Shown: positions 47,302-60,016 of the stretch, in pieces
Numbering within the stretch: position 1 is the stretch's first letter
How the letters are laid out: every line of letters starts with the position of its first letter
Source of the DNA: Crossaster papposus
Lineage: Eukaryota; Echinodermata; Asteroidea; Velatida; Solasteridae
Length of the DNA stretch: 64,000 bases
Reading direction: 5' to 3'
NCBI GenBank assembly: GCA_037893245.1
Contig: JBAIAA010001562.1
Coordinates: forward strand, 98,731-162,730
Made by a program: the position numbers and the translations under genes
Notes under the pieces: model-generated
Databases searched by the model: none
The model's input: only the letters and a program-made list of their open reading frames with translations
Told to the model about the DNA's origin: nothing

Positions 47302-49154
47302 AAGAAATATGTAAAGGGAAAGAAGTGTGCATAAGAAATATGTAAAGGGAAAGAAGTGTGCATAAGAAATATGTAAAGGGAAAGAAGTGTGCATAAGAAA
47401 TATGTAAAGGGAAAGAAGTGTGCATAAGAAATATGTAAAGGGGAAAGAAGTGTGCATAAGAAATATGTAAAGGGAAAGAAGTGTGCATAAGAAATATGTA
47501 AAGGAAAAGAAGTGTGCATAAGAAATATGTAAAGGGAAGGAAGTGTGCATAAGAAATATGTAAAGGGAAAGAAGTGTGCATAATAAATATGTAAAGGGAA
47601 AGAAGTGTGCCTAAGAAATATGTAAAGGGAAAGAAGTGTGCATAAGAAATATGTAAAGGGAAAGAAGTGTGCATAAGAAATATGTAAAGGGAAAGAAGTG
47701 TGCATAAGAAATATGTAAAGGGAAAGAAGTGTGCATAAGAAATATGTAAAGGAAAAGAAGTGTGCATAAGAAATATGTAAAGGGAAAGAAGTGTGCATAA
47801 GAAATATGTAAAGGGAAAGAAGTGTGCATAAGAAATATGTAAAGGGAAAGAAGTGTGCATAAGAAATATGTAAAGGGAAAGAAGTGTGCATAAGAAATAT
47901 GTAAAGGGAAAGAAGTGTGCATAGGAAATATGTAAAGGGAAAGAAGTGTGCATAAGAAATATGTAAAGGGAAAGAAGTGTGCATAAGAAATATGTAAAGG
48001 GAAAGAAGTGTGCATAAGAAATATGTAAAGGGAAAGAAGTGTGCATAAGAAATATGTAAAGGGAAAGAAGTGTGCATAAGAAATATGTAAAGGGAAAGAA
48101 GTGTGCATAAGAAATATGTAAAGGGAAAGAAGTGTGCATAAGAAATATGTAAAGGGAAAGAAGTGTGCATAAGAAATATGTAAAGGGAAAGAAGTGTGCA
48201 TAAGAAATATGTAAAGGGAAAGAAGTGTGCATAAGAAATATGTAAAGGGAAAGAAGTGTGCATAAGAAATATGTAAAGGGAAAGAAGTGTGCATAAGAAA
48301 TATGTAAAGGGAAAGAAGTGTGCATAAGAAATATGTAAAGGGAAAGAAGTGTGCATAAGAAATATGTAAAGGGAAAGAAGTGTGCATAAGAAATATGTAA
48401 AGGGAAAGAAGTGTGCATAAGAAATATGTAAAGGGAAAGAAGTGTGCATAAGAAATATGTGAAGGGAAAGAAGTGTGCATAAGAAATATGTAAAGGGAAA
48501 GAAGTGTGCATAAGAAATATGTAAAGGGAAAGAAGTGTGCATAAGAAATATGTAAAGGGAAAGAAGTGTGCATAAGAAATATGTAAAGGGAAAGAAGTGT
48601 GCATAAGAAATATGTAAAGGGAAAGAAGTGTGCATAAGAAATATGTAAAGGGAAAGAAGTGTGCATAAGAAATATGTAAAGGGAAAGAAGTGTGCATAAG
48701 AAATATGTAAAGGGAAAGAAGTGTGCATAAGAAATATGTAAAGGGAAAGAAGTGTGCATAAGAAATATGTAAAGGGAAAGAAGTGTGCATAAGAAATATG
48801 TAAAGGGAAAGAAGTGTGCATAAGAAATATGTAAAGGGAAAGAAGTGTGCATAAGAAATATGTAAAGGGAAAGAAGTGTGCATAAGAAATATGTAAAGGG
48901 AAAAAAGTGTGCATAAGAAATATGTAAAGGGAAAGAAGTGTGCATAAGAAATATGTAAAGGGAAAGAAGTGTGCATAAGAAATATGTAAAGGGAAAGAAG
49001 TGTGCATAAGAAATATGTAAAGGGAAAGAAGTGTGCATAAGAAATATGTAAAGGGAAAGAAGTGTGCATAAGAAATATGTAAAGGGAAAGAAGTGTGCAT
49101 AATAAATATGTAAAGGGAAAGAAGTGTGCATGAGAAATATGTAAAGGGAAAGAA

Positions 49155-49193
49155 GTGCGCATACGAAATATGTAAAGGGAAAGAAGTGCGCAT
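49155..49193. repeat. Short GTGCGC cluster, two copies
   Basis: GCGC at 49157 and 49188 only, preceded by CATGAG near 49130; the first copy also has CATACG. It resembles the start of the 51326 cluster, where CATACG follows the first GCGC. Confidence 0.88.
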
Positions 49194-49433
49194 AAGAAAT
49201 ATGTAAAGGGAAAGAAGTGTGCATAAGAAATATGTAAAGGGAAAGAAGTGTGCATAAGAAATATGTAAAGGGAAAGAAGTGTGCATAAGAAATATGTAAA
49301 GGGAAAGAAGTGTGCATAAGAAATATGTAAAGGGAAAGAAGTGTGCATAAGAAATATGTAAAGGGAAAGAAGTGTGCATAAGAAATATGTAAAGGGAAAG
49401 AAGTGTGCATGAGAAATATGTAAAGGGAAAGAA

Positions 49434-49596
49434 GTGCGCATAAGAAATATGTAAAGGGAAAGAAGTGCGCATAAGAAATATGTAAAGGGAAAGAAGTGCG
49501 CATAAGAAATATGTAAAGGGAAAGAAGTGCGCATAAGAAATATGTAAAGGGAAAGAAGTGCGCATAAGAAATATGTAAAGGGAAAGAAGTGCGCAT
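49434..49596. repeat. GTGCGC monomer cluster, six copies
   Basis: GCGC at 49436, 49467, 49498, 49529, 49560 and 49591, preceded by CATGAG near 49409. Downstream: GGGG gain (about 49736), GGAAAAG, GGGAAGG twice, CATAATAAAT and GTGCCTAAG at 49906. The unit repeats the 47141 block at 2295 bp. Confidence 0.93.
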
Positions 49597-51323
49597 AAGA
49601 AATATGTAAAGGGAAAGAAGTGTGCATAAGAAATATGTAAAGGGAAAGAAGTGTGCATAAGAAATATGTAAAGGGAAAGAAGTGTGCATAAGAAATATGT
49701 AAAGGGAAAGAAGTGTGCATAAGAAATATGTAAAGGGGAAAGAAGTGTGCATAAGAAATATGTAAAGGGAAAGAAGTGTGCATAAGAAATATGTAAAGGA
49801 AAAGAAGTGTGCATAAGAAATATGTAAAGGGAAGGAAGTGTGCATAAGAAATATGTAAAGGGAAGGAAGTGTGCATAATAAATATGTAAAGGGAAAGAAG
49901 TGTGCCTAAGAAATATGTAAAGGGAAAGAAGTGTGCATAAGAAATATGTAAAGGGAAAGAAGTGTGCATAAGAAATATGTAAAGGGAAAGAAGTGTGCAT
50001 AAGAAATATGTAAAGGGAAAGAAGTGTGCATAAGAAATATGTAAAGGGAAAGAAGTGTGCATAAGAAATATGTAAAGGGAAAGAAGTGTGCATAGGAAAT
50101 ATGTAAAGGGAAAGAAGTGTGCATAAGAAATATGTAAAGGGAAAGAAGTGTGCATAAGAAATATGTAAAGGGAAAGAAGTGTGCATAAGAAATATGTAAA
50201 GGGAAAGAAGTGTGCATAAGAAATATGTAAAGGGAAAGAAGTGTGCATAAGAAATATGTAAAGGGAAAGAAGTGTGCATAAGAAATATGTAAAGGGAAAG
50301 AAGTGTGCATAAGAAATATGTAAAGGGAAAGAAGTGTGCATAAGATATATGTAAAGGGAAAGAAGTGTGCATAAGAAATATGTAAAGGGAAAGAAGTGTG
50401 CATAAGAAATATGTAAAGGGAAAGAAGTGTGCATAAGAAATATGTAAAGGGAAAGAAGTGTGCATAAGAAATATGTAAAGGGAAAGAAGTGTGCATAAGA
50501 AATATGTAAAGGGAAAGAAGTGTGCATAAGAAATATGTAAAGGGAAAGAAGTGTGCATAAGAAATATGTAAAGGGAAAGAAGTGTGCATAAGAAATATGT
50601 AAAGGGAAAGAAGTGTGCATAAGAAATATGTAAAGGGAAAGAAGTGTGCATAAGAAATATGTAAAGGGAAAGAAGTGTGCATAAGAAATATGTAAAGGGA
50701 AAGAAGTGTGCATAAGAAATATGTAAAGGGAAAGAAGTGTGCATAAGAAATATGTAAAGGGAAAGAAGTGTGCATAAGAAATATGTAAAGGGAAAGAAGT
50801 GTGCATAAGAAATATGTAAAGGGAAAGAAGTGTGCATAAGAAATATGTAAAGGGAAAGAAGTGTGCATAAGAAATATGTAAAGGGAAAGAAGTGTGCATA
50901 AGAAATATGTAAAGGGAAAGAAGTGTGCATAAGAAATATGTAAAGGGAAAGAAGTGTGCATAAGAAATATGTAAAGGGAAAGAAGTGTGCATAAGAAATA
51001 TGTAAAGGGAAAGAAGTGTGCATAAGAAATATGTAAAGGGAAAGAAGTGTGCATAAGAAATATGTAAAGGGAAAGAAGTGTGCATAAGAAATATGTAAAG
51101 GGAAAGAAGTGTGCATAAGAAATATGTAAAGGGAAAGAAGTGTGCATAAGAAATATGTAAAGCGAAAGAAGTGTGCATAAGAAATATGTAAAGGGAAAGA
51201 AGTGTGCATAAGAAATATGTAAAGGGAAAGAAGTGTGCATGAGAAATATGTAAAGGAAAGAAGTGTGCATAAGAAATATGTAAAGGGAAAGAAGTGTGCA
51301 TGAGAAATATGTAAAGGGAAGAA

Positions 51324-51517
51324 GTGCGCATACGAAATATGTAAAGGGAAAGAAGTGCGCATAAGAAATATGTAAAGGGAAAGAAGTGCGCATAAGAAAT
51401 ATGTAAAGGGAAAGAAGTGCGCATAAGAAATATGTAAAGGGAAAGAAGTGCGCATAAGAAATATGTAAAGGGAAAGAAGTGCGCATAAGAAATATGTAAA
51501 GGGAAAGAAGTGCGCAT
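51324..51517. repeat. GTGCGC monomer cluster, seven copies
   Basis: GCGC at 51326, 51357, 51388, 51419, 51450, 51481 and 51512. The first has CATACG and is preceded by a one-base loss near 51318 and two CATGAG units. GGAAAAG, GGGAAGG and GTGCCTAAG (51795) follow. Confidence 0.93.
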
Positions 51518-54034
51518 AAGAAATATGTAAAGGGAAAGAAGTGTGCATAAGAAATATGTAAAGGGAAAGAAGTGTGCATAAGAAATATGTAAAGGGAAAG
51601 AAGTGTGCATAAGAAATATGTAAAGGGAAAGAAGTGTGCATAAGAAATATGTAAAGGGAAAGAAGTGTGCATAAGAAATATGTAAAGGAAAAGAAGTGTG
51701 CATAAGAAATATGTAAAGGGAAGGAAGTGTGCATAAGAAATATGTAAAGGGAAAGAAGTGTGCATAAGAAATATGTAAAGGGAAAGAAGTGTGCCTAAGA
51801 AATATGTAAAGGGAAAGAAGTGTGCATAAGAAATATGTAAAGGGAAAGAAGTGTGCATAAGAAATATGTAAAGGGAAAGAAGTGTGCATAAGAAATATGT
51901 AAAGGGAAAGAAGTGTGCATAAGAAATATGTAAAGGAAAAGAAGTGTGCATAAGAAATATGTAAAGGGAAAGAAGTGTGCATAAGAAATATGTAAAGGGA
52001 AAGAAGTGTGCATAAGAAATATGTAAAGGGAAAGAAGTGTGCATAAGAAATATGTAAAGGGAAAGAAGTGTGCATAAGAAATATGTAAAGGGAAAGAAGT
52101 GTGCATAGGAAATATGTAAAGGGAAAGAAGTGTGCATAAGAAATATGTAAAGGGAAAGAAGTGTGCATAAGAAATATGTAAAGGGAAAGAAGTGTGCATA
52201 AGAAATATGTAAAGGGAAAGAAGTGTGCATAAGAAATATGTAAAGGGAAAGAAGTGTGCATAAGAAATATGTAAAGGGAAAGAAGTGTGCATAAGAAATA
52301 TGTAAAGGGAAAGAAGTGTGCATAAGAAATATGTAAAGGGAAAGAAGTGTGCATAAGAAATATGTAAAGGGAAAGAAGTGTGCATAAGAAATATGTAAAG
52401 GGAAAGAAGTGTGCATAAGAAATATGTAAAGGAAAGAAGTGTGCATAAGAAATATGTAAAGGGAAAGAAGTGTGCATAAGAAATATGTAAAGGGAAAGAA
52501 GTGTGCATAAGAAATATGTAAAGGGAAAGAAGTGTGCATAAGAAATATGTAAAGGGAAAGAAGTGTGCATAAGAAATATGTAAAGGGAAAGAAGTGTGCA
52601 TAAGAAATATGTAAAGGGAAAGAAGTGTGCATAAGAAATATGTAAAGGGAAAGAAGTGTGCATAAGAAATATGTAAAGGGAAAGAAGTGTGCATAAGAAA
52701 TATGTAAAGGGAAAGAAGTGTGCATAAGAAATATGTAAAGGGAAAGAAGTGTGCATAAGAAATATGTAAAGGGAAAGAAGTGTGCATAAGAAATATGTAA
52801 AGGGAAAGAAGTGTGCATAAGAAATATGTAAAGGGAAAGAAGTGTGCATAAGAAATATGTAAAGGGAAAGAAGTGTGCATAAGAAATATGTAAAGGGAAA
52901 GAAGTGTGCATAAGAAATATGTAAAGGGAAAGAAGTGTGCATAAGAAATATGTAAATGGAAAGAAGTGTGCATAAGAAATATGTAAAGGGAAAGAAGTGT
53001 GCATAAGAAATATGTAAAGGGAAAGAAGTGTGCATACGAAATATGTAAAGGGAAAGAAGTGTGCATAAGAAATATGTAAAGGGAAAGAAGTGTGCATAAG
53101 AAATATGTAAAGGGAAAGAAGTGTGCATAAGAAATATGTAAAGGGAAAGAAGTGTGCATAAGAAATATGTAAAGGGAAAGAAGTGTGCATAAGAAATATG
53201 TAAAGGGAAAGAAGTGTGCATAAGAAATATGTAAAGGGAAAGAAGTGTGCATAAGAAATATGTAAAGGGAAAGAAGTGTGCATAAGAAATATGTAAAGGG
53301 ATAGAAGTGTGCATAAGAAATATGTAAAGGGAAAGAAGTGTGCATAAGAAAATATGTAAAGGGAAAGAAGTGTGCATAAGAAATATGTAAAGGGAAAGAA
53401 GTGTGCATAAGAAATATGTAAAGGGAAAGAAGTGTGCATAAGAAATATGTAAAGGAAAGAAGTGTGCATAAGAAATATGTAAAGGGAAAGAAGTGTGCAT
53501 AAGAAATATGTAAAGGGAAAGAAGTGTGCATAAGAAATATGTAAAGGGAAAGAAGTGTGCATAAGAAATATGTAAAGGGAAAGAAGTGTGCATAAGAAAT
53601 ATGTAAAGGGAAAGAAGTGTGCATAAGAAATATGTAAAGGGAAAGAAGTGTGCATAAGAAATATGTAAAGGGAAAGAAGTGTGCATAAGAAATATGTAAA
53701 GGGAAAGAAGTGTGCATAAGAAATATGTAAAGGGAAAGAAGTGTGCATACAAAATATGTAAAGGGAAAGAAGTGTGCATAAGAAATATGTAAAGGGAAAG
53801 AAGTGTGCATAAGAAATATGTAAAGGGAAAGAAGTGTGCATAAGAAATATGTAAAGGGAAAGAAGTGTGCATAAGAAATATGTAAAGGGAAAGAAGTGTG
53901 CATAAGAAATATGTAAAGGGAAAGAAGTGTGCATAAGAAATATGTAAAGGGAAAGAAGTGTGCATAAGAAATATGTAAAGGGAAAGAAGTGTGCATAAGA
54001 AATATGTAAAGGGAAAGAAGTGTGCATAAGAAAT

Positions 54035-54110
54035 ATGTAAAGGGAAATAAGTGTGCATAAGAAATATGTAAAGGGGAAATAAGTGTGCATAAGAAAAATG
54101 TAAAGGAAAG
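54035..54110. repeat. AAGAAAAATG marker unit
   Basis: GGGAAATAAG monomers (one with an extra G, near 54074) lead into AAGAAAAATG at 54091 and a monomer short by one G. The same combination occurs at 57590, 59108, 59262, 61374 and 61528, so it is a lineage marker of the right third of the window. Confidence 0.85.
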
Positions 54111-57100
54111 AAGTGTGCATAAGAAATATGTAAAGGGAAAGAAGTGTGCATAAGAAATATGTAAAGGGAAAGAAGTGTGCATAAGAAATATGTAAAGGGA
54201 AAGAAGTGTGCATAAGAAATATGTAAAGGGAAAGAAGTGTGCATAAGAAATATGTAAAGGGAAAGAAGTGTGCATAAGAAATATGTAAAGGGAAAGAAGT
54301 GTGCATAAGAAATATGTAAAGGGAAAGAAGTGTGCATAAGAAATATGTAAAGGGAAAGAAGTGTGCATAAGAAATATGTAAAGGGAAAGAAGTGTGCATA
54401 AGAAATATGTAAAGGGAAAGAAGTGTGCATAAGAAATATGTAAAGGGAAAGAAGTGTGCATAAGAAATATGTAAAGGAAAGAAGTGTGCATAAGACATAT
54501 GTAAAGGGAAAGAAGTGTGCATAAGAAATATGTAAAGGGAAAGAAGTGTGCATAAGAAATATGTAAAGGGAAAGAAGTGTGCATAAGAAATATGTAAAGG
54601 GAAAGAAGTGTGCATAAGAAATATGTAAAGGGAAAGAAGTGTGCATAAGAAATATGTAAAGGGAAAGAAGTGTGCATAAGAAATATGTAAAGGGAAAGAA
54701 GTGTGCATAAGAAATATGTAAAGGGAAAGAAGTGTGCATAAGAAATATGTAAAGGGAAAGAAGTGTGCATAAGAAATATGTAAAGGGAAAGAAGTGTGCA
54801 TAAGAAATATGTAAAGGGAAAGAAGTGTGCATAAGAAATATGTAAAGGGAAAGAAGTGTGCATAAGAAATATGTAAAGGGAAAGAAGTGTGCATAAGAAA
54901 TATGTAAAGGGAAAGAAGTGTGCATAAGAAATATGTAAAGGGAAAGAAGTGTGCATAAGAAATATGTAAAGGGAAAGAAGTGTGCATAAGAAATATGTAA
55001 AGGGAAAGAAGTGTGCATAAGAAATATGTAAAGGGAAAGAAGTGTGCATAAGAAATATGTAAAGGGAAAGAAGTGTGCATAAGAAATATGTAAAGGGAAA
55101 GAAGTGTGCATAAGAAATATGTAAAGGGAAAGAAGTGTGCATAAGAAATATGTAAAGGGAAAGAAGTGTGCATAAGAAATATGTAAAGGGAAAGAAGTGT
55201 GCATAAGAAATATGTAAAGGGAAAGAAGTGTGCATAAGAAATATGTAAAGGGAAGGAAGTGTGCATAAGAAATATGTAAAGGGAAAGAAGTGTGCATAAG
55301 AAATATGTAAAGGGAAAGAAGTGTGCATAAGAAATATGTAAAGGGAAAGAAGTGTGCATAAGAATATGTAAAGGGAAAGAAGTGTGCATAAGAAATATGT
55401 AAAGGGAAAGAAGTGTGCATAAGAAATATGTAAAGGGAAAGAAGTGTGCATAAGAAATATGTAAAGGGAAAGAAGTGTGCATACGAAATATGTAAAGGGA
55501 AAGAAGTGTGCATAAGAAATATGTAAAGGGAAAGAAGTGTGCATAAGAAATATGTAAAGGGAAAGAAGTGTGCATAAGAAATATGTAAAGGGAAAGAAGT
55601 GTGCATAAGAAATATGTAAAGGGAAAGAAGTGTGCATAAGAAATATGTAAAGGGAAAGAAGTGTGCATAAGAAATATGTAAAGGGAAAGAAGTGTGCATA
55701 AGAAATATGTAAAGGGAAAGAAGTGTGCATAAGAAATATGTAAAGGGAAAGAAGTGTGCATAAGAAATATGTAAAGGGAAAGAAGTGTGCATAAGAAATA
55801 TGTAAAGGGAAAGAAGTGTGCATAAGAAATATGTAAAGGGAAAGAAGTGTGCATAAGAAATATGTAAAGGGAAAGAAGTGTGCATAAGAAATATGTAAAG
55901 GGAAAGAAGTGTGCATAAGAAATATGTAAAGGAAAGAAGTGTGCATAAGAAATATGTAAAGGGAAAGAAGTGTGCATAAGAAATATGTAAAGGGAAAGAA
56001 GTGTGCATAAGAAATATGTAAAGGGAAAGAAGTGTGCATAAGAAATATGTAAAGGGAAAGAAGTGTGCATAAGAAATATGTAAAGGGAAAGAAGTGTGCA
56101 TAAGAAATATGTAAAGGGAAAGAAGTGTGCATAAGAAATATGTAAAGGGAAAGAAGTGTGCATACGAAATATGTAAAGGGAAAGAAGTGTGCATACGAAA
56201 TATGTAAAGGGAAAGAAGTGTGCATAAGAAATATGTAAAGGGAAAGAAGTGTGCATAAGAAATATGTAAAGGGAAAGAAGTGTGCATAAGAAATATGTAA
56301 AGGGAAAGAAGTGTGCATAAGAAATATGTAAAGGGAAAGAAGTGTGCATAAGAAATATGTAAAGGGAAAGAAGTGTGCATAAGAAATATGTAAAGGGAAA
56401 GAAGTGTGCATAAGAAATATGTAAAGGGAAAGAAGTGTGCATAAGAAATATGTAAAGGGAAAGAAGTGTGCATAAGAAATATGTAAAGGGAAAGAAGTGT
56501 GCATAAGAAATATGTAAAGGGAAAGAAGTGTGCATAAGAAATATGTAAAGGGAAAGAAGTGTGCATAAGAAATATGTAAAGGGAAAGAAGTGTGCATAAG
56601 AAATATGTAAAGGGAAAGAAGTGTGCATAAGAAATATGTAAAGTGAAAGAAGTGTGCATAAGAAATATGTAAAGGGAAAGAAGTGTGCATAAGAAATATG
56701 TAAAGGGAAAGAAGTGTGCATAAGAAATATGTAAAGGGAAAGAAGTGTGCATAAGAAATATGTAAAGGAAAAGAAGTGTGCATAAGAAATATGTAAAGGA
56801 AAAGAAGTGTGCATAAGAAATATGTAAAGGGAAAGAAGTGTGCATAAGAAATATGTAAAGGGAAAGAAGTGTGCATACGAAATATGTAAAGGGAAAGAAG
56901 TGTGCATAAGAAATATGTAAAGGGAAAGAAGTGTGCATAAGAAATATGTAAAGGGAAAGAAGTGTGCATAAGAAATATGTAAAGGGAAAGAAGTGTGCAT
57001 AAGAAATATGTAAAGGGAAAGAAGTGTGCATAAGAAATATGTAAAGGGAAAGAAGTGTGCATAAGAAATATGTAAAGGGAAAGAAGTGTGCATAAGAAAT

Positions 57101-59980
57101 ATGTAAAGGGAAAGAAGTGTGCATAAGAAATATGTAAAGGGAAAGAAGTGTGCATAAGAAATATGTAAAGGGAAAGAAGTGTGCATAAGAAATATGTAAA
57201 GGGAAAGAAGTGTGCATAAGAAATATGTAAAGGGAAAGAAGTGTGCATAAGAAATATGTAAAGGGAAAGAAGTGTGCATAAGAAATATGTAAAGGGAAAG
57301 AAGTGTGCATAAGAAATATGTAAAGGGAAAGAAGTGTGCATAAGAAATATGTAAAGGGAAAGAAGTGTGCATACGAAATATGTAAAGGGAAAGAAGTGTG
57401 CATAAGAAATATGTAAAGGGAAAGAAGTGTGCATAAGAAATATGTAAAGGGAAAGAAGTGTGCATAAGAAATATGTAAAGGGAAAGAAGTGTGCATAAGA
57501 AATATGTAAAGGGAAAGAAGTGTGCATAAGAAATATGTAAAGGGAAAGAAGTGTGCATAAGAAATATGTAAAGGGAAATAAGTGTGCATAAGAAAAATGT
57601 AAAGGAAAGAAGTGTGCATAAGAAATATGTAAAGGGAAAGAAGTGTGCATAAGAAATATGTAAAGGGAAAGAAGTGTGCATAAGAAATATGTAAAGGGAA
57701 AGAAGTGTGCATAAGAAATATGTAAAGGGAAAGAAGTGTGCATAAGAAATATGTAAAGGGAAAGAAGTGTGCATAAGGAATATGTAAAGGGAAAGAAGTG
57801 TGCATAAGAAATATGTAAAGGGAAAGAAGTGTGCATAAGAAATATGTAAAGGGAAAGAAGTGTGAATACGAAATATGTAAAGGGAAAGAAGTGTGCATAA
57901 GAAATATGTAAAGGGAAAGAATTGTGCATAAGAAATATGTAAAGGGAAAGAAGTGTGCAAAAGAAATATGTAAAGGGAAAGAAGTGTGCATAAGAAATAT
58001 GTAAAGGGAAAGAAGTGTGCATAAGAAATATGTAAAGGGAAAGAAGTGTGCATAAGAAATATGTAAAGGGAAAGAAGTGTGCATAAGAAATATGTAAAGG
58101 GAAAGAAGTGTGCATAAGAAATATGTAAAGGGAAAGAAGTGTGCATAAGAAATATGTAAAGGGAAAGAAGTGTGCATAAGAAATATGTAAAGGGAAAGAA
58201 GTGTGCATAAGAAATATGTAAAGGGAAAGAAGTGTGCATAAGAAATATGTAAAGGGAAAGAAGTGTGCATAAGAAATATGTAAAGGGAAAGAAGTGTGCA
58301 TAAGAAATATGTAAAGGGAAAGAAGTGTGCATAAGAAATATGTAAAGGGAAAGAAGTGTGCATGAGAAATATGTAAAGGGAAAGAAGTGTGCATAAGAAA
58401 TATGTAAAGGGAAAGAAGTGTGCATAAGAAATATGTAAAGGGAAAGAAGTGTGCATAAGAAATATGTAAAGGGAAAGAAGTGTGCATAAGAAATATGTAA
58501 AGGGAAAGAAGTGTGCATAAGAAATATGTAAAGGGAAAGAAGTGTGCATAAGAAATATGTAAAGGGAAAGAAGTGTGCATAAGAAATATGTAAAGGGAAA
58601 GAAGTGTGCATAAGAAATATGTAAAGGGAAAGAAGTGTGCATAAGAAATATGTAAAGGGAAAGAAGTGTGCATAAGACATATGTAATGGGAAAGAAGTGT
58701 GCATAAGAAATATGTAAAGGGCAAGAAGTGTGCATAAGAAATATGTAAAGGGAAAGAAGTGTGCATAAGAAATATGTAAAGGGAAAGAAGTGTGCATAAG
58801 AAATATGTAAAGGGAAAGAAGTGTGCATAAGAAATATGTAAAGGGAAAGAAGTGTGCATAAGAAATATGTAAAGGGAAAGAAGTGTGCATAAGAAATATG
58901 TAAAGGGAAAGAAGTGTGCATAAGAAATATGTAAAGGGAAAGAAGTGTGCATAAGAAATATGTAAAGGGAAAGAAGTGTGCATAAGAAATATGTAAAGGG
59001 AAAGAAGTGTGCATAAGAAATATGTAAAGGGAAAGAAGTGTGCATAAGAAATATGTAAAGGGAAAGAAGTGTGCATAAGAAATATGTAAAGGGAAATAAG
59101 TGTGCATAAGAAAAATGTAAAGGAAAGAAGTGTGCATAAGAAATATGTAAAGGGAAAGAAGTGTGCATAAGAAATATGTAAAGGGAAAGAAGTGTGCATA
59201 AGAAATATGTAAAGGGAAAGAAGTGTGCATAAGAAATATGTAAAGGGAAATAAGTGTGCATAAGAAAAATGTAAAGGAAAGAAGTGTGCATAAGAAATAT
59301 GTAAAGGGAAAGAAGTGTGCATAAGAAATATGTAAAGGGAAAGAAGTGTGCATAAGAAATATGTAAAGAGAAAGAAGTGTGCATAAGAAATATGTAAAGG
59401 GAAAGAAGTGTGCATAAGAAATATGTAAAGGGAAAGAAGTGTGCATAAGAAATATGTAAAGGGAAAGAAGTGTGCATAAGAAATATGTAAAGGGAAAGAA
59501 GTGTGCATAAAAAATATGTAAAGGGAAAGAAGTGTGCATACGAAATATGTAAAGGGAAAGAAGTGTGCATAAGAAATATGTAAAGGGAAAGAAGTGTGCA
59601 TAAGAAATATGTAAAGGGAAAGAAGTGTGCATAAGAAATATGTAAAGGGAAAGAAGTGTGCATAAGAAATATGTAAAGGGAAAGAAGTGTGCATAAGAAA
59701 TATGTAAAGGGAAAGAAGTGTGCATAAGAAATATGTAAAGGGAAAGAAGTGTGCATAAGAAATATGTAAAGGGAAAGAAGTGTGCATAAGAAATATGTAA
59801 AGGGAAAGAAGTGTGCATAAGAAATATGTAAAGGGAAAGGAGTGTGCATAAGAAATATGTAAAGGGAAAGAAGTGTGCATAAGAAATATGTAAAGGGAAA
59901 GAAGTGTGCATAAGAAATATGTAAAGGGAAAGAAGTGTGCATAAGAAATATGTAAAGGGAAAGAAGTGTGCATAAGAAAT

Positions 59981-60016
59981 AAACACATGATGTGGGAACA
60001 AGCCCTCGAGTTAAAT
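59981..60016. repeat. 36-bp module, type A (copy 47)
   Basis: Type A with CTCGAG reappears after the module-free domain. 72 monomers follow, two of them short by one base (near 61388 and 61540). Duplicate at 62247. Confidence 0.95.

Larger units (their letters stand above)
41731..47613. repeat. 3240-bp segmental duplication
   Basis: Positions 41731-44371 recur at 44971-47613. Shared markers include GGGAAGG (about 41737 and 44977), a one-base loss near 41888 and 45128, an altered GTGTNCAT unit (T at 42025, C at 45265), four type B modules at exactly the same offset, a GTGCGC cluster (43900 and 47141) and GTGCCTAAG (44369 and 47611). A one-base loss near 43539 is private to the first copy; a gain near 47440 is private to the second. 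Confidence 0.9.
46348..59980. repeat. Module-free monomer domain, about 440 copies
   Basis: No 36-bp module occurs across 13.6 kb, the longest gap in the window. The domain holds four GTGCGC clusters (47141-51515) in its left part and GGGAAATAAG plus AAGAAAAATG marker units (about 54.1, 57.6 and 59.1-59.3 kb) in its right part. It carries 15 single-base indels (11 losses, 4 gains), denser than elsewhere, mostly in the GGG run. Confidence 0.93.
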
